Assembly: GCA_963717155.1 (NCBI GenBank)
Contig: OY970326.1
Coordinates: 62,001-126,000 of the forward strand
DNA from: G963717155 sp963717155
Lineage (GTDB): Bacteria > Actinomycetota > Thermoleophilia > Gaiellales > JALYLC01
Reading direction: 5' to 3'
Length of the DNA: 64,000 bases
Shown one piece after another: positions 39,000 through 48,702 of this stretch. A program made the position numbers and the translations under genes. Numbering within the stretch: the first letter of the stretch is position 1; the number at the start of each line of letters is the position of its first letter. Below the pieces are notes generated by a model. It did no database searches. It had not been told where the DNA came from and saw only the letters and a program-made list of their open reading frames with translations.

Positions 39000-39311
39000 G
39001 TGACCTACTACGCCGTGATCCGAGTACCGGGCGTGGGCTGGGACCCGTCGCGGACCCTGCGCGAGCAGGAGGCCTGGGACGAGCACGCGGTCTTCATGGA
39101 CGGCCTCGTCGACGAGGGCTTCGTGGTCGCCGGTGGTCCGCTCGCTGACGGGGCGAGGATCCTGCTGGTCGTCGACGCCGCGAGCGAGGAGGAGATCGCC
39201 GAGCGACTGGAGGACGATCCGTGGGCTCCGACGCGGCTGCTGCGGACTGCGTCGGTCGACCAGTGGCACGTCCTGCTCGGCGCGGTCGGCCCCGATCACC
39301 CGGGAACCTGA
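39000..39311 (+). CDS. YciI-like protein
   Basis: 103 residues from GTG 39000. TYYAVIRVPGVGW, EHAVFMDGLVDEGFVVAGGPL and ILLVVDAASEEEIAERLEDDPW match the YCII-related ferredoxin-like fold. The usual His-Asp pair of YciI is represented by EHAVFMD. Role unknown; some family members are dehydrochlorinase-like or act as sigma-factor-associated partners. It overlaps the secreted protease gene by 16 bp at the 3' end. Confidence 0.82.
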   Translation: MTYYAVIRVPGVGWDPSRTLREQEAWDEHAVFMDGLVDEGFVVAGGPLADGARILLVVDAASEEEIAERLEDDPWAPTRLLRTASVDQWHVLLGAVGPDHPGT

Positions 39312-40942
39312 AGGCTCCCGGTCGTGTACGTCGCGCTCTGACCGGTCGCCCTGATGCGGACCTTGCACGAGAGGGCGTGGCCGGCGTCGGCGGCGGCAAC
39401 CAGGTGTCGAGTGCCGGTGGCGCCCGCGATCGCGCGTCCGTCCCGCCGCCACGTGACGGAGAGGCCGAGCGGCCCCGTGTGCGCCCAGCGACCGGTCGTG
39501 CATACGAGTGCCGCTCCGATCCCCGCGACGCCGCGCACTCTCGGGGCGGCGAGCAGCCGTAGCCTCAGACCGGGCCTGACGGCCGCGCTGACCGCCGTCG
39601 CGGTCGGTCCGGTCGACGCACGCAGCGTGACCCTGCATGCGAGGCGCTTGCCGACGTCGGCGGCCTGCACGCGATAGGTGAGACCGGTCTTCCCTCCGAG
39701 CGCCTTGCCGTTGCGGAGCCACCCGACCCTGAACGTGGCGGCCCCGGGCCACGCCCAGGTGCCGTACTTGCAGGCAACGCGATACCCGACGACCTTCGGA
39801 CCCGCGACGGCGGGGCGCTTCCGGTTCCGCGGCGGGGCGAGCGTGACGGGCGCCGAGGGCACCGGCACGCTCGACCCTTCCGAGTACGTGGCCATCACGC
39901 TGACGGTGTAGGTGCCCGGCTGGAGGCTGGGGAAGACGGCCGTCGTCGCCGTCGGCACGAGCGTCTGCGTCGAGACGGCGATCCCGTGTGCCAGCAGGAT
40001 CACGACGAGGTTCGTGAGCATCGTCGCGGGGTCGGCTGCCGGCGCCGCAAACGCGGCGGACACGCCGTCGCCTGCGAGCGCTGCGGCCGGCGCGGCAGGC
40101 GCGTTGAACGGCGGGACGAACGGCGGCGGCGCCGTGGTGCCGGCGATCGCGCTCGTGATCCAGGACTGCACGGATGAGACGCGGGTGAAGTAGTCGGGCG
40201 CCACGCCGCACCCGGTCTTCGACCCGTAGCTCGTGATGCCGACCTCGACGGGGCCCGCGGCGGTCGTCTCGACCAGAGGTCCGCCGCTATCGCCGTGACA
40301 GACGGCCGGCGTGTAGTTCGGGGCGGCGACGCACAGCGTGAGCCCGGGGTGGAACTGGACGGCTCCGGCGCACGTGGAGTTGGCGAGGATGCTCGCGGCG
40401 CCGCTCTGCAGCTGTGTCGGGGTCGAGGACGGGGTGTCCGCGACGGTCTCGCCCCAGCCGGCGTACGAGACCGGCTGGCCCGCCGTGTACAGGGCGCTCT
40501 GCGCGGTCGTCGCGAGGGCGATGCTGGGCGCCGTCGTCGGCGTCGCGAGCACGAGGATCGCCGCGTCGCCCTGGAACGTGGTGCTGTTGTAGTACGGGTA
40601 GGAGCGCACGGCGGAGACGTTGCGCGGGGGCGGCGGGATCGCCGGGACGAACGGCGTGCCGGTGACGACCGAGAACGCGCTCGCGGGCAGGGCAACCCCG
40701 GTCCCCTGGTCGAAGACGCAGTGCGCGGCGGTGAGGATGATCGTCGGCTGGATGACCGAGCCGGTGCACGTCGCCGCGCCGTTGCTCGTGGCCGCCTGGA
40801 TGTACGCGGTGTAGGGGAAGCCGCCCTGCGCCACCGGGGTTCCGCCTACCACGTACGGAGACGGCGGGCTCGCAGCGTTCGCCGCGGGCGCTGCGACGAG
40901 CCCGAGCGCCGCGACGAGGATGATCAGGGGCCCGCGTTTCAC
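39296..40942 (-). CDS. secreted trypsin-like serine protease with C-terminal Ig-like repeats
   Basis: 548 residues from GTG 40942. A Sec signal peptide (about residues 1-23, ending PAANA) precedes a chymotrypsin-fold domain starting at VVGGTPVAQGGFPY. The catalytic triad is complete: His 74 (TAAHC), Asp 126 (GDAAIL) and Ser 219 (GDSGGPL). A Pro/Ala-rich linker follows. The C-terminus has a fibronectin-like stretch and two copies of a domain with a GTWAW/GRWAH strand and paired Cys, a repeat type common in Solirubrobacterales exoproteins. It is likely an extracellular or wall-associated protease. Confidence 0.9.
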   Translation of the reverse strand: MKRGPLIILVAALGLVAAPAANAASPPSPYVVGGTPVAQGGFPYTAYIQAATSNGAATCTGSVIQPTIILTAAHCVFDQGTGVALPASAFSVVTGTPFVPAIPPPPRNVSAVRSYPYYNSTTFQGDAAILVLATPTTAPSIALATTAQSALYTAGQPVSYAGWGETVADTPSSTPTQLQSGAASILANSTCAGAVQFHPGLTLCVAAPNYTPAVCHGDSGGPLVETTAAGPVEVGITSYGSKTGCGVAPDYFTRVSSVQSWITSAIAGTTAPPPFVPPFNAPAAPAAALAGDGVSAAFAAPAADPATMLTNLVVILLAHGIAVSTQTLVPTATTAVFPSLQPGTYTVSVMATYSEGSSVPVPSAPVTLAPPRNRKRPAVAGPKVVGYRVACKYGTWAWPGAATFRVGWLRNGKALGGKTGLTYRVQAADVGKRLACRVTLRASTGPTATAVSAAVRPGLRLRLLAAPRVRGVAGIGAALVCTTGRWAHTGPLGLSVTWRRDGRAIAGATGTRHLVAAADAGHALSCKVRIRATGQSATYTTGSLQVPG

Positions 40943-40966
40943 CCGTGAGCAAGGTACCCGACCTGC

Positions 40967-40972
40967 AATACT
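40967..40972 (+). promoter_or_regulatory. putative -10 element (AATACT) of the M20 gene
   Basis: AATACT ends 6 nt before ATG 40979. It lies in the 36-bp divergent gap with the protease gene, again a leaderless layout. Confidence 0.4.
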
Positions 40973-40978
40973 CGCCCG

Positions 40979-42197
40979 ATGCTCGAGCGGGCGTCCAGAT
41001 TGCTCGAGCGCCTGGACGCGCTGTTCGAGATCGGACGGAACGTCGGTACCAACCGGCCGGGGCTCGGCGAGGGCGAGCAGCGCGCGTTCGAGATGGTCGC
41101 CGGCTGGATCGCGGAGGCCGGGCTCGAGGTCTCGCACGACGCCGCTGGCAACCTGTACGGGTCGCTCGTCGGCGCGGACGGGGAGCTGCGCGAGGTCTGG
41201 AGCGGCTCGCATCTGGACACGCCGCCCGACGGCGGTCGCTTCGACGGCGCGCTCGGTGTGCTCGCGGCGCTCGACGCGATCGAGGCGATCGCGGTATCCG
41301 GCGGCTCCGAGCGGACGCTCAGGGCCGTCGCATTCCGGCTCGAGGAAGGGCTGGCGCTTCGGACGCGGCGTCTTCGGCAGCCGGGCGGTGTGCGGCATGC
41401 TCGAGCCCGACGAGGCCGACCTGCACGACGCCGATGGCGTGAGCCTTGGCGAAGCGTTCGCCTCGCTCGGACTCGGACGGCTGCCGACGGGGCCGCTCGG
41501 CACGCTGCCGGGCTCCTACGTCGAGGCCCACATCGAGCAGGGACCCACGCTCGCCGCGGTGCCGGCGTCGCTCGGGGTCGTCACCTCGATCGCCGGCATG
41601 GCGGGCATCGAGTTCGCGTTCTACGGGAGGCGGGGCCATGCCGGCACGGTCCCGATGGGACTGCGATCGGACGCGCTGGGCGCCGCGGCGCGTTTCGTGA
41701 GCGGCGTGCACGCGACCGCGCGCTCGCTGCCTGACTCGGTCGCGACCGTGGGGCGCATGACCGTCGCTCCCGGCGCGACGAACACCATCCCCAACGTCGT
41801 CGAGCTGTTCGCCGATCTGCGCGCTCCCGACGAGGAGCGTCTCGAGGCGCTCGTGGCGGGCGCGCTGTCGGTTGCGCATGAGGCCGCAGACGCGACGGGG
41901 TGCACGGTCGACGTGCGGCCACGCTGGCGCTATGCACCGGTGCCGATGAGCACGGTTCCCCGCGCAGCCGTCCGGAACGCGATCGCGGCGCTCGGCCTCG
42001 ACCCTGTCGAGCTGCCGTCCGGCGCAGGCCACGATGCCACGATCATGGCCATGGCCGGCGTACCCAGCGCGATGCTGTTCGTCCGCAGCGATGCCGGCGG
42101 GATCAGCCATGCGCCGGAGGAGTGGACGGAGGCCGACGCCATCGTCTGGTGCCTGCAGGCGCTCGAGCTGGCGCTGCGCGAGTTGGCCGGCGCATGA
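40979..42197 (+). pseudogene. M20 family amidase/N-carbamoylase-type hydrolase, one frameshift
   Basis: Two frames together encode a complete protein of about 405 residues. The first frame ends FRLEEG; the second resumes WRFGRGVFGSRAVCG. One extra G near 41350 (GAAGGGCTGG for GAAGGCTGG) accounts for the shift. Metal-site motifs are present: GSHLDTPPDGG and VEAHIEQGP, then GRRGHAGTVPMG and the C-terminal GAGHDA with SHAPEEWT. The family hydrolyses N-carbamoyl amino acids, allantoate or ureidoglycolate. The stop overlaps the aminotransferase start (ATGA). A paralogue begins at 63716. A sequencing error is more likely than decay. Confidence 0.82.
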
Positions 42198-43303
42198 CCG
42201 ACTGGGACCGGCTCGCGCGTCCGTCGCTGCTCGGGCTCGAGCGGTACGACCCGGGCCCGACCCGCGATGCGCTCAAGCAGGACCTCGGTCTGCCCGAGCT
42301 GGAGCCGCTCAACTGGAACGAGGACCTGTTCGGCCCGCCCGCCTACGTGCTGGAGGCCGCCGCCGCCGAGCTGCGGAACGCCACGTTCTACCCGGAGCGG
42401 GCGTTCGCCGATTTCCGCGTCGCCGTCGCCGAGTCGCTTGGCGTGACGCCGTCGCGCATCATCCCGGCACACGGCGCGCAGGCGCTGATCGGCTCGATCG
42501 CGGCGGCTTTCGTCGATCCCGGCACGCCCGTCGTCGTGCCGGCGCTGACGTACGGCCTGTACCGCCAGGTGTGCTCGGCCTTCGGCGCGGCGATCACCGT
42601 GGTGCCCGCGCGTGAGCTGTCGATCGATCTCGACGCGATCGCCGAGGCGGCCCACGCGACTCGCGCCCGGCTCGTCTGGGTCTGCGATCCGAACAATCCG
42701 ACCGGCATGCTGATCGCCCCCGACGCGTGGGCCGCGTTCCTCGACCGGCTGCCGGCCGACTGCATCGTGGTCGCCGACGAGGCGTACATCGACTTCGCCG
42801 CACCCGAGGCTCGCGCGGCGCGTCAGGAGGACGTGCTCGCCGGGCGCCCGGTGATCGTGCTGCGCTCGTTCTCGAAGATCTTCGGGCTGGCAGGGTTGCG
42901 GCTGGGCTATGCGCTGGCCGACCCGCACGTCGCGCACCTGCTCGACATCGTGCAGGAGCCGTTCAACGTCAACCGCATCGCGCTCGCGGCCGGTCGTGCC
43001 GCGATCTCGCATCCCGAGTTCCTGCCCGCGCGCCGCGCCGAGGTCGCCGAGGCCCGGGCGGCGCTCGCCGACGAGCTCGCGCGCTCGGGTCTGCGGAGCG
43101 TGCCCTCGCAGGCGAACTTCCTGCTCGTCGAGCTCGGCGTCGACGACCGACCCGTGTGCGCGGCGCTGCTGCGCCACGGCTTGCTGATACGCGGTGGACA
43201 CGAGTTCGGGCTGCCCGGGTTCGCACGCGTGACGATCGCACGGGAGCACGTGATGCGGCGCGTCGCCCGCGAGATCGTCGATGCGATCTCCGGGATGCGG
43301 TGA
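42194..43303 (+). CDS. PLP-dependent aminotransferase (HisC-like, class I/II)
   Basis: 369 residues. DPNNPTG (substrate loop), VVADEAYIDF (Asp holding the pyridine N), SFSKIFGLAGLRLGY (PLP lysine in SFSK) and the C-terminal IRGGHEFGLPGFARVTI with the carboxylate-binding Arg match histidinol-phosphate-type aminotransferases. The genome context is catabolic, not histidine synthesis, so another amino acid or amino-aldehyde is likely. It is coupled to the M20 gene (ATGA). Confidence 0.9.
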   Translation: MTDWDRLARPSLLGLERYDPGPTRDALKQDLGLPELEPLNWNEDLFGPPAYVLEAAAAELRNATFYPERAFADFRVAVAESLGVTPSRIIPAHGAQALIGSIAAAFVDPGTPVVVPALTYGLYRQVCSAFGAAITVVPARELSIDLDAIAEAAHATRARLVWVCDPNNPTGMLIAPDAWAAFLDRLPADCIVVADEAYIDFAAPEARAARQEDVLAGRPVIVLRSFSKIFGLAGLRLGYALADPHVAHLLDIVQEPFNVNRIALAAGRAAISHPEFLPARRAEVAEARAALADELARSGLRSVPSQANFLLVELGVDDRPVCAALLRHGLLIRGGHEFGLPGFARVTIAREHVMRRVAREIVDAISGMR

Positions 43304-43306
43304 TAC

Positions 43307-43314
43307 GGTATACC
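43307..43314. promoter_or_regulatory. palindrome GGTATACC before a ThDP enzyme gene
   Basis: Perfect 8-bp palindrome in the 16-bp gap between the aminotransferase and the ThDP gene; it resembles the GGTATG...CATACC dyad at 50676. TATACC could also serve as a -10 with GTG 43320 leaderless. Confidence 0.35.
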
Positions 43315-43319
43315 AATCT

Positions 43320-44957
43320 GTGATCGTTGCCGACCGCATCGCAGCGCTGCTTCAGCGGGAAGGCGCCGAGTTCGTCGTGGGCTTTCCGGAGAACCGCCTG
43401 CTCGACTCGGCCTCGCGGCTCGGGATGCGCCCGATCATCGCGCGCACCGAGCGCGTCGCGGTCAACATCGTCGACGGCTATGCCCGCGCGACGAACGGTG
43501 AGCGCATCGCCCCCTGCGTCACGCAGTACGGGCCCGGGGCCGAGGCCGCATTCGCCGCCGTGGCGCAGGCGTTCGGTGACCGCAGCCCGATCCTGCTGAT
43601 CCCGGGCGAGCACGCCGTCGAGGTGCAGGGGACGACGCGCGGCGTCCGCGTCGAGGACGCCTATCGCCCGATCACGCGCTGGGCGGCGACGCTGAACCAT
43701 CCCGCGCACGGACCCGCGGTGTTCCGCCAGGCGTTGAACGCGCTGCGCAGCGTACGCAACGGCCCGGTGCTCGTCGCGGTCGCGAACGACGTCCTGAACG
43801 GCGATGCCGGCGACGCCGACTGGAGCATCTCGTCGTCGCCGCCCCGGCTCACACAGGCTGCCGGCGGCGATGTCGAGGAGACCGCCCGGATGCTGCTGTC
43901 GGCCTCGGCGCCCGTGATCGTGGCCGGCCAGGGGGTGCTGTACGCGAACGCGTGCGCCGAGCTCCTGCAGCTCGCCGAGCTGACGAACACGCCGGTGGCG
44001 ACGACGCTCAACGGCAAGAGCGCGTTCCCCGAGGACCATCCGCTGTCGCTCGGCGCCGCGGCCCGGACACGGCCCGCGGCGGTCGACGACTTCTTCGCAC
44101 GGGCCGACGTCATCCTCGGGATCGGGACGAGCTTCACGCGCTCGCTGTACATCACGCCGATGCCGGCACAGGCGACGCTCGGCCAGATCGTGAACGACCC
44201 GCGTGACCTCGCCACGGGGTACGACGTCGCGTTCGGCTGCGTCGGCGACGCGAAGCTCGTGCTGGTCCAGCTGCTCGCGGAGATCGGCAGGTCGGAGCCT
44301 TCGCAGGCGCGTACGGGCTCGGCCGTGCGAGACGCCGTGGCCGCCTCGCACGCCGCATTCGTGGAGGAGTGGCGTCCGCGGCTGACGTCCGACGAGAGCC
44401 CGATCAGCCCCTACCGCGTGATCTGGGAGCTGATGGAGGTCGTCGACCGGACGCGCACCGTCGTCACGCACGACGCAGGGCATCCGCGCGATCAGATCGT
44501 GCCGTTCTGGCAGAGCGTCGTGCCGCGCGGCTATCTCGGGTGGGGCAAGTCCACCCAGCTCGGTACGGGACTCGGCCTGGCGATGGGCGCGCGTCTCGCC
44601 CGGCCCGACCGGCTCTCGATCAACATCATGGGCGACGTGGCGTTCGGCATGGTCGGGATGGACTTCGAGACGGCGGTGCGCTGCCGCATCCCGATCCTCA
44701 CGATCGTGCTCAACAACGGGCTGATGGGCGGCTACACCGAGTGGATGCCCGAGGCTGTCGAGCGCTACGGCGCCAACCGGGTCGGCGGCAGCTACGCCGA
44801 GGTGGCGCGGGCGCTCGGCGGGCATGCCGAGCGTGTCGACCGCGCCGCGGATCTGCGCGGCGGGATCGAGCGGTGCATCGCGAGCGTCAGCGCGGGCCGG
44901 GCGGCACTGCTCGAGGTCGTGACGGTGGAAGAGGCCGCGATCGCCGGCGAGCACTGA
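43320..44957 (+). CDS. thiamine-diphosphate enzyme, acetolactate synthase-like
   Basis: 545 residues from GTG 43320. N-terminal pyrimidine domain with catalytic Glu in RTERVAVNIVDGYA, a central domain, and the ThDP/Mg site MGDVAFGM...LNNG. It is a member of the acetolactate synthase/benzoylformate decarboxylase superfamily, but there is no clear signature for one substrate. With the aminotransferase it could decarboxylate or condense the oxo-acid formed. It ends 9 bp before the convergent regulator gene. Confidence 0.88.
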   Translation: MIVADRIAALLQREGAEFVVGFPENRLLDSASRLGMRPIIARTERVAVNIVDGYARATNGERIAPCVTQYGPGAEAAFAAVAQAFGDRSPILLIPGEHAVEVQGTTRGVRVEDAYRPITRWAATLNHPAHGPAVFRQALNALRSVRNGPVLVAVANDVLNGDAGDADWSISSSPPRLTQAAGGDVEETARMLLSASAPVIVAGQGVLYANACAELLQLAELTNTPVATTLNGKSAFPEDHPLSLGAAARTRPAAVDDFFARADVILGIGTSFTRSLYITPMPAQATLGQIVNDPRDLATGYDVAFGCVGDAKLVLVQLLAEIGRSEPSQARTGSAVRDAVAASHAAFVEEWRPRLTSDESPISPYRVIWELMEVVDRTRTVVTHDAGHPRDQIVPFWQSVVPRGYLGWGKSTQLGTGLGLAMGARLARPDRLSINIMGDVAFGMVGMDFETAVRCRIPILTIVLNNGLMGGYTEWMPEAVERYGANRVGGSYAEVARALGGHAERVDRAADLRGGIERCIASVSAGRAALLEVVTVEEAAIAGEH

Positions 44958-44966
44958 GTGCCGGCA

Positions 44967-45713
44967 CTAGGCCTCGGCTTGCTCCTTGGAGTTCCACGTC
45001 GCCTGCACCTCGCCGAGGTGGTCGATCATCGCGGTCTTCGCCCCCTCGACGTCGTGACGCGCGACGGCGTCGCGGATCTTGCGGTGCATCTCCACGACCA
45101 GCCTCCGGCGCGCGGCGCCGCGCGAGAGGTTCCGGCGGCGCACCTCGACGAGCATCTCGCCCATCGAGTCGTGCAAGACCAGGAACAGCTCGTTGTGGGT
45201 CGCGGTTGCCAACGCGCGGTGGAACGCGAGATCCCACTGCACGGTGTCGTTGACGTCGCTGCACGAGTTGTCCATGCCGACGATGGTCTCGTTGATCTGC
45301 TCGATGTCAGCGTCGGTCGCGCGCTCGGCCGCGAGCCCGGCCGCCGCGACCTCGAGGACCCGGCGCACCTCGTCGACCTTGCTGTAGTCGAGCTCGCTGC
45401 CCTTGACGAAGTGCCGCATCGACTCGCGGACGGTGCCCTCGTCGACCGCGATGATGCGCACGCCGCTGCCGCTCTTGACCTCGAGCAGGCCCTTCGCACG
45501 CAACGCGCGCACGGCCTCGCGAATCACGGTCCGCGACACCCCGAACTGCTCACCCAGCTCGCGCTCCGGCGGCAGCGCATCGCCCGGCTTCAGCTTGTTC
45601 GACGCGATCGTCTCGAGGATCGCCTCGGTCACCTTGTCCGACAAGCGGGCCTCGCGGCCGATCGCCTGAAAGACCGCGGGCTTGTCGGTACCGTTACCTG
45701 GTTCGATGCTCAT
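44967..45713 (-). CDS. GntR-family regulator, FadR subfamily (FCD domain)
   Basis: 248 residues. The winged helix is about 25-90 (LKPGDALPPERELGEQFG, VSRTVIREAVRAL). The all-alpha FCD domain follows, with metal/ligand His and Asp in WDLAFHRALATATHNE, EMHRKI and IDHLGEV, so a small carboxylate probably controls it. It is divergent from the PuuE-type gene with only 32 bp between starts. Candidate operators are the dyads at 50676-50693 and 43307-43314; a GGTA-N4-TACC also lies at 45687-45698 inside its own 5' end. Confidence 0.92.
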   Translation of the reverse strand: MSIEPGNGTDKPAVFQAIGREARLSDKVTEAILETIASNKLKPGDALPPERELGEQFGVSRTVIREAVRALRAKGLLEVKSGSGVRIIAVDEGTVRESMRHFVKGSELDYSKVDEVRRVLEVAAAGLAAERATDADIEQINETIVGMDNSCSDVNDTVQWDLAFHRALATATHNELFLVLHDSMGEMLVEVRRRNLSRGAARRRLVVEMHRKIRDAVARHDVEGAKTAMIDHLGEVQATWNSKEQAEA

Positions 45714-45745
45714 AACCTACCACGCCGATTGAAGGGGTCCATCGC

Positions 45746-46660
45746 GTGATTCCCGAGCCGGTTCGCGCGCGCGATCTCGTCGGCTACGGCCGCAATCCGC
45801 CGGCATTCTCCTGGCCCGGCGGCGCCCGTGTGGTCGTGAACCTCGTGCTCGTGTACGAGGAAGGCTCCGAGTACTCCGTGTTGTGGGGCGACGATCGTAA
45901 CGACGGCTGGGGCGAGTACGCCGATCCGGGTGTCCAGGCGCCCCAGCGCGATCCGGGGACAGAGTCGCACTACGAGTACGGCAGCCGGGCCGGGGTGTGG
46001 CGCCTGGCGCGCATCTTCGACGAGGCCGAGGTGCCCGTGACCGTGTCGGGATCCGCGGTGGCGATCGAGCTCAACCCCTCGGTCGCAGACTGGATGCGCG
46101 AGCACGACCACGACCTCATGGGCCACGGCTGGCGCTGGACCGAAGCCTGGACGTTCGACCGCGCGGGCGAGCGCGAGCAGATCGCCCGGGCCATCGAGAG
46201 CTACGAGCGCGTGCTCGGGAGCCGGCCGCTCGGCTGGAACTCGCGCAGCTGGCCGAGCGAGAACACGCGCGGGATCCTGCAGGAGCTCGGAGGGTTCCTC
46301 TACCACTCCGAGGGCTACTCCGACGACGTGCCGTACTACGAGGCGAACGAGGCCAGCCCGATGCTGGTCGTGCCGTACTCCAAGACGTACAACGACTCGC
46401 GCTACCTGATGAGCCCTGGCTTCTCGAGCCCGCGCGACTTCCTCGAGACCGCCGTGTGGGGGCTCGACCAGCTGGTGCGGGAGGGGGAGGATCGCTGCAG
46501 CATGATGACGGTCGCCGTACACGCCCGCTGGAGCGGGCAGGCCGCGCGCGCCGCCGCGCTGCGGATGTTCATCGAGCACGCGAAGACACAGCCTGAGGTG
46601 CGGTTCATGCGCCGCTGCGACATCGCTCGCTGGTGGCTCGACTCCTACCCGCCGCGATGA
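45746..46660 (+). CDS. polysaccharide deacetylase-type hydrolase, PuuE allantoinase-like
   Basis: 304 residues from GTG 45746 (GAAGGGG upstream). NLVLVYEEGSEYSVLWGD is a hallmark of the PuuE branch of the NodB superfamily, followed by SGSAVAIELNP, HDLMGHGWRWTE (metal-site His) and GWNSRSWPSENT. PuuE enzymes open the hydantoin ring of allantoin without the usual metal. The exact substrate here is not known; hydantoin-like ring opening is inference. It is coupled to the following Gfo/Idh gene (ATGA). Confidence 0.85.
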   Translation: MIPEPVRARDLVGYGRNPPAFSWPGGARVVVNLVLVYEEGSEYSVLWGDDRNDGWGEYADPGVQAPQRDPGTESHYEYGSRAGVWRLARIFDEAEVPVTVSGSAVAIELNPSVADWMREHDHDLMGHGWRWTEAWTFDRAGEREQIARAIESYERVLGSRPLGWNSRSWPSENTRGILQELGGFLYHSEGYSDDVPYYEANEASPMLVVPYSKTYNDSRYLMSPGFSSPRDFLETAVWGLDQLVREGEDRCSMMTVAVHARWSGQAARAAALRMFIEHAKTQPEVRFMRRCDIARWWLDSYPPR

Positions 46661-47640
46661 CGCCCCTTCGCGTGGGCATCGTCGGCGGAGGGTGGATCGC
46701 CCGCATCCACGTTCCCGCGCTCGACGCCTCGCCGGGCGTCGAGCTCGTCGCGGCGTGCGACACCGAGATCGAGCGGGCCGAGGCGATCGCGGGCCCCCGG
46801 GGCGCACGCGCCTACGCCCGCTGGGAAGACATGCTCGAGCACGAGGAGCTCGATGCGCTGTGGGTCTGCACTCCGCCCCTGCACCATCGCGGGCCGGTGC
46901 TCTCGGCGCTCGGCGCAGGCGTGCACGTGTACCTGGAGAAGCCGATCGCTCGCACCATCGAGGACGCCGACGCGATCGTCGAGGCGTCGCGCGCCGCCGC
47001 AGCGATCTGCGCCGTGGGCTACCAGTGGCACGCGACCGAGCTCCTCGACGATGTGCGGCAGGCGCTCGCGGGCCAGCAGGTAGGGCTGCTGCTCGGGCGC
47101 AACTTCGGCCCGACCGCCGGCCGCCCGTGGTTCATGGACCAGGCGCTCGGCGGTGGGCAGATCCTCGAGCGCGGCAGCCATCACATCGATCTCCAGCGCG
47201 CGATCGCGGGCGAGATCTCGGCGGTGCAGGCCGTCGCAGGGACGATCGGGCTGGCGCAGGACGGCGCGCCGGGCTCGATCGCCGACGCCATCTCGCTCAT
47301 CCTCCACTTCGAGAGCGGCGCGCTCGGCACGGTGCACGCGGCCTGGCTGAAGGAAGGGCAGCCCGGCGTGTACTCGACCGACATCATGGCGCCCGACGTC
47401 ACGCTCGCGCTCGAGCTCGGACCTGCACACCGCATGACGGGCCGCTCACGCGGCGCCGACGTCGCGACCGAGCGCGGCGAGCCGATGGACCGCTCGATCG
47501 CGCGATTCCTCGACGCCGTACGCGCAGGTGATGCGAGCCTGGTCGCGTGCCGGCCCGACGACGCGCGCCGTACGCTCGCCGTCGCGCTCGCCTGCGAGCG
47601 CGCGCTCGAGACGGGCGTTCGCGTCCCGGTGACGTACTAG
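46657..47640 (+). CDS. Gfo/Idh/MocA family oxidoreductase
   Basis: 327 residues. Rossmann motif VGIVGGGWIARIHVPAL, EKPIARTIED (the conserved EKP), AVGYQWHATE, and GGGQILERGSHHIDLQRAI, where H-x-x-D is the catalytic region, followed by the beta-sheet domain. The family oxidises or reduces sugars and cyclitols with NAD(P). Its stop abuts the next gene, a paralogue sharing EKPxARS and VGYQW. The ATG shares bases with the PuuE stop. Confidence 0.9.
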   Translation: MTPLRVGIVGGGWIARIHVPALDASPGVELVAACDTEIERAEAIAGPRGARAYARWEDMLEHEELDALWVCTPPLHHRGPVLSALGAGVHVYLEKPIARTIEDADAIVEASRAAAAICAVGYQWHATELLDDVRQALAGQQVGLLLGRNFGPTAGRPWFMDQALGGGQILERGSHHIDLQRAIAGEISAVQAVAGTIGLAQDGAPGSIADAISLILHFESGALGTVHAAWLKEGQPGVYSTDIMAPDVTLALELGPAHRMTGRSRGADVATERGEPMDRSIARFLDAVRAGDASLVACRPDDARRTLAVALACERALETGVRVPVTY

Positions 47641-48654
47641 GTGCGGGTCGCGTTCGTCGGCGCGGGTGCGATCGCACGCCGTCACTGCGACATCCTGCGC
47701 AAGCGGCCCGACGTCGCGATCGCGGCCGTCTGCGATGTCGACCGTCGGCGCGCGGGGACGTTCGCGCGCGACATCGGCGCGCGCGTCCACGAGAGCTGGG
47801 AGGTGATGCTCGAGACCGAGCACATCGACGCGGTCTTCGTCTGCACCCCGCCGACGCTGCACGTCGACCCGGCCGTCGCGAGCCTCGAGCGCGGACTCGC
47901 CGTGTACCTCGAGAAGCCGCTGGCTCGCTCGCTTGCCGACGGACGGCGGATCGTCGCGGCATGGGAGGCGGGAGCTGCCGTGTGCGCGGTGGGCTACCAG
48001 TGGCGGAGCCTCGACCTCGTGAGCGAGCTGCGCGAGCTCCTTCGAGGCGCCGCGCCCGGCATGCTCGTCAGCCGGAGCTTCGGGCCCACCGAGAGCGGTC
48101 GTGGCGACCGCCGGGCCGCGGCGGGGGCCGGCGGTGCGTCGTGGTTCGTCGATCCGGGCCGCAGCGGGGGCATCCTGTTCGAGCTCGGCAGCCACGACAT
48201 CGACCTCCAGCTGGCACTCGCCGGGCCCGTCGAGTCGGTCCAGGCATCGGCGTCGACCGGGCACCTGGCGCTCGCCAGCACGGAGACGGGTGACCTGCAC
48301 GACGCCGTTGCGCTGACGCTCCGGTTCGCGGGCGGGGGACTCGGCAGCGTGCTCGTGGCCTGGACCGAGGCGCAGGAGCCGGCGGTCTACGCACTGGACC
48401 TGCTGACGACGGACATCGCACTGCACCTCGACCTCGACCCCGACTTCCGCCTGCATGGCCAGGCGCGCGGCGAGGCCGTCGAGATCGTTGCGAGCGCGGA
48501 CCCGCGCGAGTCGACGATCGCCCGCTTCCTGGACGCGGTGCGCGACGGCGACCGCGACGGCGTGCCGTGCACGCCCAGAGATGCGTTCGGCACGCTCGCG
48601 GTGGCGGTCGCGTGCGAGGAGTCGCTCGCGTCCGGAGGTGCGGTGAAGCTCTAG
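47641..48654 (+). CDS. Gfo/Idh/MocA family oxidoreductase (tandem paralogue)
   Basis: 337 residues from the GTG directly after the previous stop. VAFVGAGAIARRHCDIL, YLEKPLARSLADG, CAVGYQWRS and GGILFELGSHDIDLQLAL parallel the upstream gene, so the two arose by tandem duplication and have diverged. It may form a hetero-oligomer with it or process a related compound. Coupling runs PuuE-Gfo1-Gfo2. Confidence 0.9.
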   Translation: MRVAFVGAGAIARRHCDILRKRPDVAIAAVCDVDRRRAGTFARDIGARVHESWEVMLETEHIDAVFVCTPPTLHVDPAVASLERGLAVYLEKPLARSLADGRRIVAAWEAGAAVCAVGYQWRSLDLVSELRELLRGAAPGMLVSRSFGPTESGRGDRRAAAGAGGASWFVDPGRSGGILFELGSHDIDLQLALAGPVESVQASASTGHLALASTETGDLHDAVALTLRFAGGGLGSVLVAWTEAQEPAVYALDLLTTDIALHLDLDPDFRLHGQARGEAVEIVASADPRESTIARFLDAVRDGDRDGVPCTPRDAFGTLAVAVACEESLASGGAVKL

Positions 48655-48663
48655 ACCGTCCGC

Positions 48664-48695
48664 TTGATTTCCGTACCCAGGTACGGGTCTATAGT
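48664..48695 (+). promoter_or_regulatory. MerR-type promoter with central dyad CCGTAC-N4-GTACGG
   Basis: TTGATT (-35) and TATAGT (-10, 48690-48695) are 20 bp apart, longer than normal, and the perfect dyad CCGTAC-N4-GTACGG (48671-48686) sits between them. Stretched spacers with a central dyad define MerR-regulated promoters, and these arms equal those of the Tn21 mer operator as I recall it. GTG 48703 is 7 nt past the -10, so the transcript would be leaderless. Confidence 0.7.
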
Positions 48696-48702
48696 CAGCG
48701 GC